Assembly (NCBI RefSeq): GCF_004000745.1 | Contig: NZ_BILV01000031.1 | Coordinates: 1 to 63,340 of the forward strand | DNA from: Paenibacillus barengoltzii NBRC 101215 | GTDB taxonomy: Bacteria > Bacillota > Bacilli > Paenibacillales > Paenibacillaceae | DNA: 63,340 bases | Direction of reading: 5' to 3' | In this document: piece after piece, positions 1 to 8,828 of the stretch | Layout: the number at the start of each line of letters is the position of its first letter | How positions within the stretch are numbered: the stretch's first letter is position 1 | The notes under the pieces: generated by a model | The model's input: only the letters and a program-made list of their open reading frames with translations | Databases searched by the model: none | Told to the model about the DNA's origin: nothing | Position numbers and translations under genes: made by a program

Positions 1-435
1 CCGGCGGGCGCCGCGGGGCGGCACGGGGGCGCTGCCGCGCCGCCGCCAAAAGCCGAGGGTCCCGACGTCGGGACCCTCAGACCGAACCGCAACGGCATGA
101 TCCGCCTGCGCGGGCGTACCGACAAAGGTCGGCGCTGGCAGCAGGAGATCGACTATGACCTGGCGGTCACGCTCGTGCGTGAGCATATGGCCGTCGTCGT
201 GAACCCGTTCACCATCCGCCGTTTGTACACGAACAAGGCGTTTCGCCATTATATTTTGACGCGGGATCATTACACCTGCTTCTTCTGTGGAGAGTACGGC
301 GATACAATCGACCATTTGCTGCCCAGAGCCAAGGGCGGTCACACAACACCAGTAAACTGCGTCTGCGCCTGCAATCTGTGCAACCAAAGCAAAGCCGATC
401 GCTGGCTGGACGAGTTCATGCAGGACGACGCGTAA
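1..435 (+). CDS. HNH endonuclease, 5' end outside window
   Basis: The reading frame is open from the first base to the stop at 433-435. The first ATG is at 97, but no ribosome binding site precedes it, so the true start is probably left of the window. The C-terminal part has an HNH/McrA-like zinc-binding nuclease domain: CFFC, then the DHLLPRAKGG core with the expected D-H pair, then CNLCN. Such domains bind a metal and cut DNA or RNA. The codons before position 97 are very rich in Gly, Ala and Pro and include a 24-base perfect palindrome. The family assignment is firm. The biological role, whether a stand-alone nuclease of a mobile element or a housekeeping nuclease, is not visible. Confidence 0.75.
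   Translation, partial: PAGAAGRHGGAAAPPPKAEGPDVGTLRPNRNGMIRLRGRTDKGRRWQQEIDYDLAVTLVREHMAVVVNPFTIRRLYTNKAFRHYILTRDHYTCFFCGEYGDTIDHLLPRAKGGHTTPVNCVCACNLCNQSKADRWLDEFMQDDA
55..78. repeat. 24-base perfect palindrome
   Basis: Bases 55-66 (GAGGGTCCCGAC) are the exact reverse complement of 67-78. The palindrome has no loop and lies inside the open HNH frame, upstream of the first ATG. It could be a dyad operator, a recombination target, or a coincidence of GC-rich sequence. Confidence 0.8.
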
Positions 436-570
436 TCAAAGTAAGTTCTCGTTTCCACCATCAATAGTCAATAGTCGAAACAGAGCCGAAATCCACAATG
501 ATGTGACCACGTGCTGTGATTCTATCTGAAAAATCGAGTACAATTGGGCTACCTTGAGCGATTTTAACTA

Positions 571-596
571 AATGGATATGAAATTTCATATCCATT
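571..596. repeat. 26-base perfect palindrome
   Basis: Arm 571-583 (AATGGATATGAAA) is followed directly by its exact reverse complement at 584-596. It lies 18 bases before a second, larger hairpin, so the two probably belong to one repeat unit or regulatory structure. Confidence 0.8.
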
Positions 597-613
597 CGCG
601 CTTTCTGAACGGT

Positions 614-676
614 TTTGCCCAAAATCTATGCGAAAAACCGAGTACATTTCGGTTTTTCGCATAGATTTTGGGCAAA
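614..676. repeat. Inverted repeat with 28-base perfect arms
   Basis: Bases 614-641 pair perfectly with 649-676 around a 7-base loop. This is longer than a normal intrinsic terminator stem and has no clear T-run on either side. A small transposable repeat or a processed RNA hairpin is possible. Confidence 0.85.
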
Positions 677-814
677 TTATATATGAAAAATCAAACACAT
701 TTCTGACCACGTAACTTTATGCGCTTCGCCACCAGAGATGATTTCCGAGTAAAGCCCCCTGTTGGGCACATTGCCTACTTGCCCCTTCTCTATACCTCAT
801 CCAATCCACAAACC

Positions 815-864
815 CTCTCCCATCCAACCACCGTTCACCTGAGCGAGGGGGATAATGATGCAAA
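815..864. repeat. Direct repeat, copy 1
   Basis: This 50-base stretch ends in GGATAATGATGCAAA and matches 1039-1088 with only a few substitutions. A shorter, more diverged copy with the same GGATAATG core lies around 945-960. All copies have the same orientation. Confidence 0.7.
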
Positions 865-1038
865 CGACAGTCCATGACACACTAATCCCATCCCCCACTT
901 CCAACCCGCTTGACCACTCTTCCACACCACCCGCCACCTGAACAAACGGGATAATGCCGAAAAAGACCTCCAAATGGAGGCTCCACCATTCCCGCACCTA
1001 ATTTAAATCCACTTGCACCCAATCTAAATCCACTTACT

Positions 1039-1088
1039 CTCTCCCATCCAACCACCATTCATCTGAGCGAGAGGGATAATGATGCAAA
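1039..1088. repeat. Direct repeat, copy 2
   Basis: Second copy of the 50-base unit at 815-864. Immediately upstream the phrase AAATCCACTT also occurs twice (about 1004-1013 and 1026-1035), which suggests local duplication. No coding role is visible. Confidence 0.7.
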
Positions 1089-1155
1089 AGGGGACAAAAA
1101 AAGGGAGGGTGTGCCCCTCCCCAATACTCATTGACTATATCTCGACATGTACCTC

Positions 1156-3318
1156 TTATGCCTCTAGGTTCGTCCTGACGGCATAGTCTGTTGAACGATC
1201 GCCTGGGACGTAGTCCGGCAGTTCTTTGCCGTGCAGCAGCCACAGTTCGTGCAAGGCGCGGGTACAGCCGACGTACAGCAGTTTAGCATCTTTGGAACTG
1301 TAATGCGCCTTGTCCACGTCCGTCACGATCACCGCATCAAACTCCAGGCCCTTCGACAGGTACACCGGCAGCACTGAGATGCCCCCGTTGTATTGCGTCA
1401 GTTCCCCGGTGATCAGGTTAACTTCCAACTCACCTTGGCTTAATGCAGCATGCAGCTCCTCTGCTTCCCGCATCGTCCGGGTTAACACCGCCGCCGTGCG
1501 GAACGATCCGCCCAGCACCTTGTCCAATGCCTTGCGAATCAATGGCAGCCGCCGCTCGCCCTCCGCTTCGACCAGCCGCACCGGCTCCCCGCTGCGGAAT
1601 ACCGGAACCGCCAGCAATTCCGTACCTACGCCGCGTTCTAGGATATCGTTGGCGAATTGGATAATTTCCATCGTGGACCGGTAACTACGCGTTAACGCGA
1701 AATAAGCGGTTTCCTCCGGTCGGAACAGCACTTGCATCTCTTCCCAACTGCGCACACCTTTGTAGTAGTGGATCCCTTGGGACAAATCTCCGAGAATCGT
1801 AAAGGAATGCCCCTTCACAAAACGGTCCAGCACATACACCTGAAACGGCGTAAAATCCTGCGCCTCGTCAATCACCACATGGTCGAAGGTCAGATTGCCG
1901 TCAATTTCGTGAATTAAAGTATATAAATACAATAGGGCGGCCAAGTCCTCTTCCTTGACGATGTTTTTCTTTAAGCGCGCCTGCGTCTCCTTCCAGATAC
2001 TCGGCGGTATCCGGTCTGAGACATCGGCCATGCCTTCCGTGCTGCCGCTTTTTCGTATGCCAAACATCTCCCGGTAGAGGTTAAGCGGCGTCAGCTCCGG
2101 CCATTTTTTTGCATAGCTTTTTTCCCGCAGCTGGGCTTTTTTCTTTCGTTCCTTTAGGGCCGCAGCCGATGGCGCCTTCTTCAGCTCCATCTCGATCCAA
2201 CGATGGATCCGCGCCAGTACCCGCTCCTTGCGTCGGGCCACCGGGTAGTGGCGATATTCGCCTTCGAACCAGGCCAAGATCTTCTTACGCGGCAGCCGTG
2301 CACCTTCCCACGGTTCGAAATCGCCCTCAGGCACGCAGGCTGACTCAAGAGTGCTTGCCGACGCATCGATGATCTCTTTAAACGTCATCGACCCCTTGAA
2401 GCGTCCTGGCAGCTCTGTATCCTGCCACGTTTCCGCCTCTGCCTCTCCGCCGTCAAACCAGCGGGACAACGCCTCCGAGCCATCGCTTGGGACCTCGTCC
2501 AATCCCAGCACTTTCGCTGCCCAATCGCTGAACGTGCTTTGTTGGATATCCCCCACCCCAAGCTCAGGCAGCACTTCGGATATATAATCGATAAACATAA
2601 GGTTAGGCGCAAAAATAACTAAACGTTCCGCCTTAATCTGTTCCTTATATTGATACAGCAAAAAAGCCAGCCGATGCAGCGCCACGGTCGTTTTCCCGCT
2701 GCCGGCTACGCCTTGAATAATCAGCGCCGTATTTTTCGCCGCCCGGATGATTCGGTCCTGTTCGGCCTGAATTGTCGAGACGATGTCCCGCAGGCGGTTG
2801 TCCTTGTTCTCTCCAAGCCGGTACACCAGGAACTCATCGGATACGGCCGGACCGTCGCTGTCGCGGTTATATGTGTCCACCACCCGGTCGAGAATCCCCT
2901 TGCGGATCACAATGTTGCGCTTCAAGTACACCAAGCCTTCAATCAAGCCCTCAGGCGCTTCATACGAAGCATCGTCCCCGCCGGTAAATGAGTAGAACAA
3001 ACTAGCGACCGGCGCGCGCCAATCGATGACAATCGGATCTTTACCATCCGGGTCGCCTACACCGACCTTGCCGATGTATAGCGGCTTTCTTCTTCCTCTG
3101 CGCTCCTCAAAATCAAGTCGTCCAAAATACGGCTCTCGAATCGATTGCTCCAGCTGTTTCCGCTGGGTTTCCCGATTCTCCTCGAGAAGCTGTTCGGTAA
3201 AATCATGTCCGGTGTACACCGGAATCGAACGCAACCGTTGCAGCTGCCGATCGATCTCTTCCAAGGTGCGGTCCAGCCGCGCCTTCTCTTCTTGATAGGC
3301 ACTTTGAAAATCATTCAT
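1156..3318 (-). CDS. helD: HelD-like RNA polymerase recycling ATPase
   Basis: This is a 720-residue UvrD/Rep-type superfamily 1 protein. Residues about 1-65 form a charged N-terminal coiled coil, typical of HelD, which reaches into the RNA polymerase channels. The Walker A loop GVAGSGKTT lies near 203-211 and the Walker B sequence VIDEAQDF near 490. In the B. subtilis family HelD removes stalled core RNA polymerase from DNA using ATP, rather than acting as a repair helicase. The start is the ATG at 3318, preceded by TTAGGAGGT. It forms a single-gene unit with a probable extended -10 promoter at 3369-3377. Length fits Bacillales HelD. Confidence 0.88.
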   Translation of the reverse strand: MNDFQSAYQEEKARLDRTLEEIDRQLQRLRSIPVYTGHDFTEQLLEENRETQRKQLEQSIREPYFGRLDFEERRGRRKPLYIGKVGVGDPDGKDPIVIDWRAPVASLFYSFTGGDDASYEAPEGLIEGLVYLKRNIVIRKGILDRVVDTYNRDSDGPAVSDEFLVYRLGENKDNRLRDIVSTIQAEQDRIIRAAKNTALIIQGVAGSGKTTVALHRLAFLLYQYKEQIKAERLVIFAPNLMFIDYISEVLPELGVGDIQQSTFSDWAAKVLGLDEVPSDGSEALSRWFDGGEAEAETWQDTELPGRFKGSMTFKEIIDASASTLESACVPEGDFEPWEGARLPRKKILAWFEGEYRHYPVARRKERVLARIHRWIEMELKKAPSAAALKERKKKAQLREKSYAKKWPELTPLNLYREMFGIRKSGSTEGMADVSDRIPPSIWKETQARLKKNIVKEEDLAALLYLYTLIHEIDGNLTFDHVVIDEAQDFTPFQVYVLDRFVKGHSFTILGDLSQGIHYYKGVRSWEEMQVLFRPEETAYFALTRSYRSTMEIIQFANDILERGVGTELLAVPVFRSGEPVRLVEAEGERRLPLIRKALDKVLGGSFRTAAVLTRTMREAEELHAALSQGELEVNLITGELTQYNGGISVLPVYLSKGLEFDAVIVTDVDKAHYSSKDAKLLYVGCTRALHELWLLHGKELPDYVPGDRSTDYAVRTNLEA

Positions 3319-3368
3319 TTCAGTTACCTCCTAAGGTTATTGTGTACTCCAGACTCAAAAGGAGTTCT

Positions 3369-3377
3369 ATTATACCA
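3369..3377 (-). promoter_or_regulatory. Probable extended -10 promoter of helD
   Basis: On the minus strand the sequence TGGTATAAT places a perfect TATAAT (3374-3369) behind a TG extension, 51 bases before the helD ATG. A good -35 box is not visible, as expected for extended -10 promoters. Confidence 0.55.
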
Positions 3378-3406
3378 CTACCTCAGGCGAAAAGGCGAAC
3401 TTTCTC

Positions 3407-3457
3407 AAAAAAATAAGACGCTGGGAGACTTGTTTATCAAGTCTCATCCAGCGTCTT
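3407..3457 (-). terminator. Intrinsic terminator after tcdA
   Basis: Outer stem arms AAGACGCTGG (3415-3424) and CCAGCGTCTT (3448-3457) pair, with an extra GAGACTTG/CAAGTCTC inner stem. A run of A on the plus strand (T on the minus strand) follows at 3407-3414. It lies directly after the tcdA stop and ends the hisS-aspS-tcdA unit. Confidence 0.85.
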
Positions 3458-3467
3458 AGCTCCGGAT

Positions 3468-4220
3468 TTACACACTAACGCCGCCGCGCTCTAGCAGTTC
3501 ACGCACTGCTGCGCTGACCATAATTAGGCCGACCACCGGCGGCACAAACGAGTTGCTGGCCGGCGGCTGCTTGGCCTTACGGATTTTAGCGCCAGCAGGC
3601 GCAATTTTCTCCGTAACGTCCTTGCGCGGGCGGACAGGCGGTTCAGTCGAGAAAACGACCTTAACGCCCTTCTTGATCCCGTCTTCCCGCAGCTTCGTGC
3701 GAATGACGCGAGCCATGGGGTCCATATGGGTTTTCGAAATATCCGTGACCTGGAATTTCGTCGGGTCCATTTTGTTGGCCGCCCCCATGCTTGACAAGAT
3801 CGGGATGCCCCGCTGCAAGCATTGCTTGATCAGGTGAATTTTGTACGTAATGGTATCCGAAGCGTCAAGTACATAATCAATATCGTACTTGAATAGTTCT
3901 TCGTAAGTCTCTTCCGTGTAGAACATATTCAGCGCGATCGCATCGCACTCCGGGTTAATCAGCTTGATCCGGTCGCGCATGAGATCGGCCTTCTTCTGGC
4001 CGATCGTCGTCGTCAGCGCATGAATTTGCCGGTTAATGTTGGTGATATCGACGACATCCTTGTCGATCATAATAATCCGGCCGATTCCGGTTCTGGCCAG
4101 CCCTTCGACGGCCATCGCGCCTACGCCGCCGACACCAAGCACGGCAACCGTGCTGTTCTTGAGAATATCCAGACCCTCTGCCCCGATGGCGAGTTCTGTC
4201 CGCGAAAATTGATGAAGCAT
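3468..4220 (-). CDS. tcdA: tRNA threonylcarbamoyladenosine dehydratase TcdA
   Basis: This 250-residue ThiF/E1-like adenylating protein has the nucleotide-binding GVGGVGAMAVEGL motif near residue 30 and the NRQIHA motif near 65, both typical of the YgdL/YrvM branch. The enzyme uses ATP to cyclise t6A at position 37 of ANN-decoding tRNAs to ct6A. The start at 4220 follows GGAGGT at the usual distance. It lies 37 bases after aspS on the same strand, the same order as yrvM next to aspS in B. subtilis, so it is probably the last gene of the hisS-aspS operon and ends at a strong terminator. Confidence 0.9.
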   Translation of the reverse strand: MLHQFSRTELAIGAEGLDILKNSTVAVLGVGGVGAMAVEGLARTGIGRIIMIDKDVVDITNINRQIHALTTTIGQKKADLMRDRIKLINPECDAIALNMFYTEETYEELFKYDIDYVLDASDTITYKIHLIKQCLQRGIPILSSMGAANKMDPTKFQVTDISKTHMDPMARVIRTKLREDGIKKGVKVVFSTEPPVRPRKDVTEKIAPAGAKIRKAKQPPASNSFVPPVVGLIMVSAAVRELLERGGVSV

Positions 4221-4257
4221 GGTCAGTGTACCTCCGTTAGGTTGACATCTTAACCGA

Positions 4258-6036
4258 TTATTTCTTTACTTCTGCCAGTTTGGGAGCCAGCTTGATGTGC
4301 AGCTGATCCAGCTGCGATCCGTCGACTTCCGAAGGCGAGTTCATCAGTAAGTCCGTAGCGCTCGCTGTTTTTGGGAAGGCAATGGTCTCACGCAGGTTGG
4401 AACGGCCAGCCAGCAGCATGACCAGACGATCGAAGCCGAAGGCGATCCCGCCGTGTGGCGGCGTACCGTATTCGAACGCATCCATCAAATAGCCGAATTT
4501 ATCTTGAGCTTCTTCCGGCGACAAGCCGATCGCTTTGAACATCTTCTCTTGCACGTCGCGTTTGTAAATCCGCATCGAACCGCCGCCCACTTCATAACCG
4601 TTCAGCACGAGATCGTACGCTTGCGCGAGGATTTTGCCCGGATCGGTGTCAAACAGCGGCAGATCCTCGTCGCGCGGACGGGTGAATGGATGGTGCTCAG
4701 CGACGTAGCGTTTTTGCTCTTCATCCCAGCCAAGCAGCGGGAAGTCTACAACCCATGCAAATTTATACACGCTGTCGTCAATCAGACCAAGATCGCGGCC
4801 GATTTTCAGACGCAATGCGCCGAGGACGTCGGCAACAACCTTTTTGTTATCGGCGGAGAACAGGAGCAGGTCGCCTTCTTCGGCACCGGTGCGTTCCTTG
4901 ATCGCTTCGATCTCTTGTTCCGTAAAGAACTTCACAATCGGACCGCGGAACTCGCCTTCCTTCACTTGAATCCAGGCCAGACCTTTGGCTCCGTAACGGG
5001 CTGCATACGGTCCAAGATCGTCGATGTCCTTACGACTCCAAGTCCCGCAGCCTTTAGCGTTCAGTACTTTGACTTCCCCGCCCTTTTCAATGACAGAAGA
5101 AAATACTTTAACGCCGCTATTGGCCACAAGATCGCTGACGTTCACCAGTTCTAAACCGAAACGGAGGTCCGGTTTGTCCGAACCGTACTTATCCATCGCG
5201 TCAGCATAGCTAATGCGTTGGAATGGCGTTGGAATGTCAATGCCTTTCGTTTCTTTGAACAGGCGTACGATCAGCTTCTCCATCATCTCGAGCAGCTCGT
5301 CGCGCGAGAGGAACGAAGTCTCGATGTCGACCTGGGTAAACTCCGGTTGACGGTCAGCGCGCAAATCCTCATCGCGGAAGCAGCGGGCGATTTGATAGTA
5401 ACGCTCGATACCGCTGACCATGAGCAGCTGCTTGTACAGCTGAGGCGATTGCGGCAGGGCGAAAAATTCACCTGGATGCACGCGGCTTGGCACAAGATAA
5501 TCGCGTGCCCCTTCCGGCGAGCTCTTGGTCAAGATCGGGGTTTCTACCTCGATAAAACCTTCACCGTCAAGGAAATCGCGGAATACCTTCGCCGCTTTAG
5601 AGCGCAACCACAACGTTTGCTGCATTTCCGGACGGCGTAGGTCGAGATAACGATATTTCAAGCGCAGCGATTCATCCACTTCGATGCCGTCTTCAATGAA
5701 GAACGGCGGCGTCTTCGCTGCGTTCAACACATCGATTTCAGTAATTTGTACTTCGATATCGCCGGTTGGCAAATTCGGATTGACCGTTTCAGGATCACGG
5801 GCTACCACTTTCCCGGTAACGGCCAGCACGTATTCGCTGCGCACGCGGTCGGCAATTTTCAGCGCTTCACCGGAATAAGCCGGGTTAAACACGATTTGCA
5901 CAATACCGCTGCGGTCGCGCAGATCGATGAACAGCACGCCCCCCAAGTCACGGCGGGTCTGTACCCAGCCGTTTAATGTAACGGTTTCTCCGATGTTCGC
6001 GGTGCTCAGCGTACCGCAATGATGCGTTCGTTTCAT
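4258..6036 (-). CDS. aspS: Aspartyl-tRNA synthetase
   Basis: This 592-residue class IIb synthetase is the usual length for the bacterial enzyme with a GAD insertion. The N-terminal OB-fold ([20 protein letters not shown], about 22-41) binds the anticodon. The PQSPQLYKQ signature, [14 protein letters not shown] motif 2 and GFDRLVMLL motif 3 are all present. It charges tRNA-Asp with aspartate in the cytoplasm. It is 44 bases behind hisS and is probably co-transcribed with it from the T-box-controlled promoter. Confidence 0.97.
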   Translation of the reverse strand: MKRTHHCGTLSTANIGETVTLNGWVQTRRDLGGVLFIDLRDRSGIVQIVFNPAYSGEALKIADRVRSEYVLAVTGKVVARDPETVNPNLPTGDIEVQITEIDVLNAAKTPPFFIEDGIEVDESLRLKYRYLDLRRPEMQQTLWLRSKAAKVFRDFLDGEGFIEVETPILTKSSPEGARDYLVPSRVHPGEFFALPQSPQLYKQLLMVSGIERYYQIARCFRDEDLRADRQPEFTQVDIETSFLSRDELLEMMEKLIVRLFKETKGIDIPTPFQRISYADAMDKYGSDKPDLRFGLELVNVSDLVANSGVKVFSSVIEKGGEVKVLNAKGCGTWSRKDIDDLGPYAARYGAKGLAWIQVKEGEFRGPIVKFFTEQEIEAIKERTGAEEGDLLLFSADNKKVVADVLGALRLKIGRDLGLIDDSVYKFAWVVDFPLLGWDEEQKRYVAEHHPFTRPRDEDLPLFDTDPGKILAQAYDLVLNGYEVGGGSMRIYKRDVQEKMFKAIGLSPEEAQDKFGYLMDAFEYGTPPHGGIAFGFDRLVMLLAGRSNLRETIAFPKTASATDLLMNSPSEVDGSQLDQLHIKLAPKLAEVKK

Positions 6037-6080
6037 CGTAACTCCCCTTTTCTTCGCGTTATGTTTTTTATTTGTTTAGG

Positions 6081-7325
6081 TTATTGCAACTCATTTACCA
6101 ATTCGCTTAACTTCACCGTGCGCTGCTCACCGCTGTCCATCGACTTTAGCGCAATTTCCCCGCGCTGCAGTTCATCGTCACCGAGAATGGCCGTGTAGCG
6201 TGCCTGCATCCGGTCGGCGGACTTCATCTGCGCCTTCATCTTCCGGCCCAGATAATCGCGTTCCGCAGAGAATCCTGCTTGCCGCAGCTTAAACAGCTGA
6301 GTCGTAATCTCCTTCTCCGCTGCTTCGCCAAGGGCGATCAGATACACGTCCAGCGGCTTGACGGCGCCGAGCTCGATCTCTTGCTTTTCCAAAATCAGCG
6401 CAATCCGTTCAAGCCCCATCCCGAAGCCGATGCCCGGTTGGTCAGGACCGCCCACTTCCGCCACCAGCCCGTTATACCGGCCGCCGCCGCCAATCGTGTC
6501 GATGGCGCCGATGCCTTGGGCTTTATACTCAAAAGCGGTGTGCGTATAGTAGTCCAAGCCGCGAACAAGGCGAGGATTGATTTCATAATCAATCTCCATC
6601 GCGCTCAGCAGTTCCTGAACCTTCGCAAAATGCGTAGTGCATTCCTCATCCAAACTATCCAGAATTGACGGAGCCCCATCAAATTTGTCCTGGTCCGTCT
6701 TACAGTCCAACACACGCAGCGGATTACGTTCAATCCGAGCTTGGCAGTCTTTGCACAAGCTGTCCTTCATCGGCAGCAGGAACGCCAGCAGCTTCTCGCG
6801 GTAAGCCGCGCGGCTGGACGGATTGCCAACGGAGTTAATCTCCACCTTCACCCCTTGAAGACCCAGCTCCCGGCAAAACTGATATCCCAGTGCCACAACC
6901 TCGGCATCGATCGCCGGATCGATTGCTCCAAACGCCTCCACCCCAAACTGATGGAACTGGCGTTGACGTCCTGCTTGCGGGCGCTCATAGCGAAACATCG
7001 GCCCGATGTAATACAGCTTGCTGACGTCCGGTTCGCCGTACATCTTGTTCTCCACATAGGAACGAACAACCCCAGCCGTCCCTTCTGGACGCAGCGTCAT
7101 GCTGCGATCCCCTTTATCCAGGAACGTATACATTTCCTTCTCGACGATATCCGTCGTCTCCCCAACGCCCCGTTCAAACAGCGAGGTTTGTTCAAAGATC
7201 GGGGTCCGAATTTCCCGGTAATTAAAACGCCGGCACAAGTCTCTGGCCTTCTCCTCAATAAACTGCCATTTCTCGACGGTTCCTGGCAAAATATCCTGCG
7301 TGCCCGTCGGTTTCTGAAAAGCCAT
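6081..7325 (-). CDS. hisS: Histidyl-tRNA synthetase
   Basis: This class II synthetase has 414 residues from the ATG at 7325 (MAFQKPTGTQDILPG). That start lies 9 bases behind GGAGG at 7335-7339. An ATG three codons earlier abuts the same GGAGG and is too close, and further upstream extension would read into the T-box terminator. Motifs include the RYERPQAGRQRQFHQ motif 2, GLDYYTHTAFE and GGGRYNGL (histidine binding). The C-terminal anticodon-binding domain covers roughly the last 95 residues. It attaches histidine to tRNA-His. First gene of the hisS-aspS-tcdA operon. Confidence 0.97.
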   Translation of the reverse strand: MAFQKPTGTQDILPGTVEKWQFIEEKARDLCRRFNYREIRTPIFEQTSLFERGVGETTDIVEKEMYTFLDKGDRSMTLRPEGTAGVVRSYVENKMYGEPDVSKLYYIGPMFRYERPQAGRQRQFHQFGVEAFGAIDPAIDAEVVALGYQFCRELGLQGVKVEINSVGNPSSRAAYREKLLAFLLPMKDSLCKDCQARIERNPLRVLDCKTDQDKFDGAPSILDSLDEECTTHFAKVQELLSAMEIDYEINPRLVRGLDYYTHTAFEYKAQGIGAIDTIGGGGRYNGLVAEVGGPDQPGIGFGMGLERIALILEKQEIELGAVKPLDVYLIALGEAAEKEITTQLFKLRQAGFSAERDYLGRKMKAQMKSADRMQARYTAILGDDELQRGEIALKSMDSGEQRTVKLSELVNELQ

Positions 7326-7334
7326 ATTGTTCAT

Positions 7335-7773
7335 CCTCCATCTCAGACTCGTAAGCCAATATAAAAAATCTCCCGTTCCTGTTTGATTCAAACAGGGACG
7401 AGAGATCGTTACGCAATCACCCGTGGTGCCACCCACATTCCGAATGTCGACGCTTCAAAGCTGCTCTTATTCAGCCTCCCAGCATCTCAATTCGCTTCAA
7501 GCGGTTATCGCCCGCCTACGCCGCACGTCTACTCTCGAAGGGAAGCCATTAGCCACCTTTGATTTCGCCGCCGGTTCTCGGGGAAGTCTTTCGTCTAATC
7601 ATCATCAGAATCCTTCCAGCCTGCTTCACCACACGCCTAACGAATACGATTGATCCGTCTGCTGCAACGAAGTCGGGGATTCCTCTCTGTGGGTGTGGGG
7701 TTAAACTACTTTGTCCCGTCATCGAATACCTATTCGTTTTCATTCACGCCATAGACGTGACGTCAACTGTTAT
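7335..7773 (-). promoter_or_regulatory. T-box leader of hisS-aspS
   Basis: The T-box sequence GGGTGGCACCACGGG (7434-7420) is followed by a terminator hairpin (about 7403-7364) ending in a T-run, just before the hisS ribosome binding site. Upstream, a Stem I-like region closes with CGAATA against TATTCG and contains AGTA and AGAGAGG elements. Uncharged tRNA binding would favour the antiterminator and switch the operon on. The TGGC in the T-box bulge implies a tRNA with discriminator base G, which fits tRNA-Asp better than tRNA-His. The specifier codon could not be read with certainty. Confidence 0.88.
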
Positions 7774-7779
7774 TTTTAG

Positions 7780-7808
7780 ATTGTATGAAACCACCGCACT
7801 AAAGTCAA
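7780..7808 (-). promoter_or_regulatory. Sigma-A promoter of the hisS T-box transcript
   Basis: TTGACT (7808-7803) and TACAAT (7785-7780) are separated by exactly 17 bases. The predicted RNA start near 7773 precedes the T-box leader. Confidence 0.8.
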
Positions 7809-7837
7809 GCCCGAGACGCGAAAAATGTCTACACAAA

Positions 7838-7868
7838 GAAAAAAACCTGTCACCAACGGGGTGCAGGT
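7838..7868 (-). terminator. Intrinsic terminator upstream of the hisS promoter
   Basis: A stem with ACCTG/CAGGT outer pairs and CACC/GGTG inner pairs (7845-7868) is followed on the minus strand by TTTTTTTCTTT. It ends the transcript of the minus-strand gene at 7978-8445. Confidence 0.75.
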
Positions 7869-7977
7869 CCAAAAGGTATTATATTAAAAAGGGGGTCATG
7901 CCGTTATTATAAACAAGCAATGTTAAGGGAACATGTATCTAATATTACAGTTATATTACAAGACCCCTTATCCCCGG

Positions 7978-8445
7978 CTATTCCGTTACAACATAGCCCC
8001 CATGCTCGCGTAATTTCCGCACGACCGTCTCATAATCGCTGTCCTTCACTTTTGCACTAAGAACATATTTCCAACCCTGCGGCTCGTCACCCGTTGTGAT
8101 GGGAGGTTTCGATGTGATCAGTTGCTCTCCGTCTCCCATCGCTTGGCTGCGTTCACCATCTAACGTATCGCCGGTACCGTCTTCTCCCAAAGCTACCACG
8201 GGCAGCACGCTCTGCACGCCGCGTACCATACCGGGTACAGGGACAACTCCCGGGTTGTTTGCACCTGATGCGCTGATCACCCCGTTATTTAGAGGCAATA
8301 ACGTAACTTGAAACTCATCGTCTTCGCCCCATTCATTCGACACATTTCCTGCTTCAACCGCATTCGTGTTGTAAGCCCGCAGGGTGATACGTGCACCTTC
8401 TACTTGATCTTCTGTATTAAAATAGGCCTGAATATGTCTGGCCAT
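7978..8445 (-). CDS. Conserved hypothetical protein, 155 residues
   Basis: The preferred start is the ATG at 8445 (MARHIQAYFNTED), which has AAGGAGGAAT at good distance. Earlier in-frame starts at 8475 and 8472 overlap that site. The N-terminal 60 residues look like a small alpha/beta unit (HIQAYFNTEDQVEGARITL). The centre, about 60-120, is a Gly/Pro-rich low-complexity linker. The C-terminal 40 residues (KYVLSAKVKDSDYETVVRKLREHGGYV) repeat the beta-alpha-beta pattern. This resembles proteins that store two ferredoxin-like halves around a linker, as in some general-stress proteins, but no function can be named. It is probably translated with the 55-codon ORF just upstream. Confidence 0.75.
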   Translation of the reverse strand: MARHIQAYFNTEDQVEGARITLRAYNTNAVEAGNVSNEWGEDDEFQVTLLPLNNGVISASGANNPGVVPVPGMVRGVQSVLPVVALGEDGTGDTLDGERSQAMGDGEQLITSKPPITTGDEPQGWKYVLSAKVKDSDYETVVRKLREHGGYVVTE

Positions 8446-8471
8446 AACCGATTCCTCCTTCATTCTCAGCA

Positions 8472-8639
8472 TCAACTTCCGGGTCGAGGGAGCCAGTCGG
8501 CAGAGGGCCGGGTCTCCTGCATCATCGGTTCAAATCGCTCCGGTTCGGCCAGCCGGGCCGTCATCCGGGCTTCGCTGCGGTGTCCCGCCGTCATGAGCGG
8601 AGAGGATTGCCAGTCTCTCGATTTCGCGGATTGGTGCAT
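8472..8639 (-). CDS. Small ORF upstream of the 155-residue protein
   Basis: This 55-residue ORF starts at the ATG at 8639 behind an excellent AAAGGAGGTG with 7-base spacing. It ends in TGA overlapping an in-frame upstream start of the next gene. The peptide (MHQSAKSRDWQSSP...) is rich in Arg, Ser and Pro and has no recognised domain or membrane segment. The strong ribosome binding site and the overlapping stop support real translation, perhaps coupled to the following gene. Confidence 0.5.
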   Translation of the reverse strand: MHQSAKSRDWQSSPLMTAGHRSEARMTARLAEPERFEPMMQETRPSADWLPRPGS

Positions 8640-8771
8640 GTGAGCACCTCCTTTGGTCGTCAAGCTCTTTATCACAAGGTTGTACCAAAATCGGTCCGCT
8701 TATCCTATAGAACCCGAAATCTTGCGTGAAAATGGAGGAAATTTGTCCATATCGTCCCGTTCCGTTAACGC

Positions 8772-8810
8772 AAAAAAGGGGCAAGACGCAAAATTACTAC
8801 GTCTTGCCCC
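8772..8810 (-). terminator. Intrinsic terminator after dtd
   Basis: Eleven-base arms GGGGCAAGACG (8778-8788) and CGTCTTGCCCC (8800-8810) form a GC-rich stem, followed on the minus strand by six T at 8777-8772. It ends the rel-dtd transcript. Confidence 0.9.
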
Positions 8811-8828
8811 GCTCTCAAATCCTTGCAG

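Larger units (their letters stand above)
436..1155. other. 720-base intergenic stretch with palindromes and direct repeats
   Basis: No convincing gene is visible between the HNH stop and the helD stop. The stretch holds two strong palindromes (571-596 and 614-676) and two diverged copies of a 50-base repeat (815-864 and 1039-1088). Short ORFs on the minus strand here merely read through the repeats and lack ribosome binding sites. Confidence 0.7.

Noticed and set aside
797..1243. Short minus-strand ORFs between HNH and helD
   Set aside because: They follow the direct repeats and have stops and frameshifts between copies.
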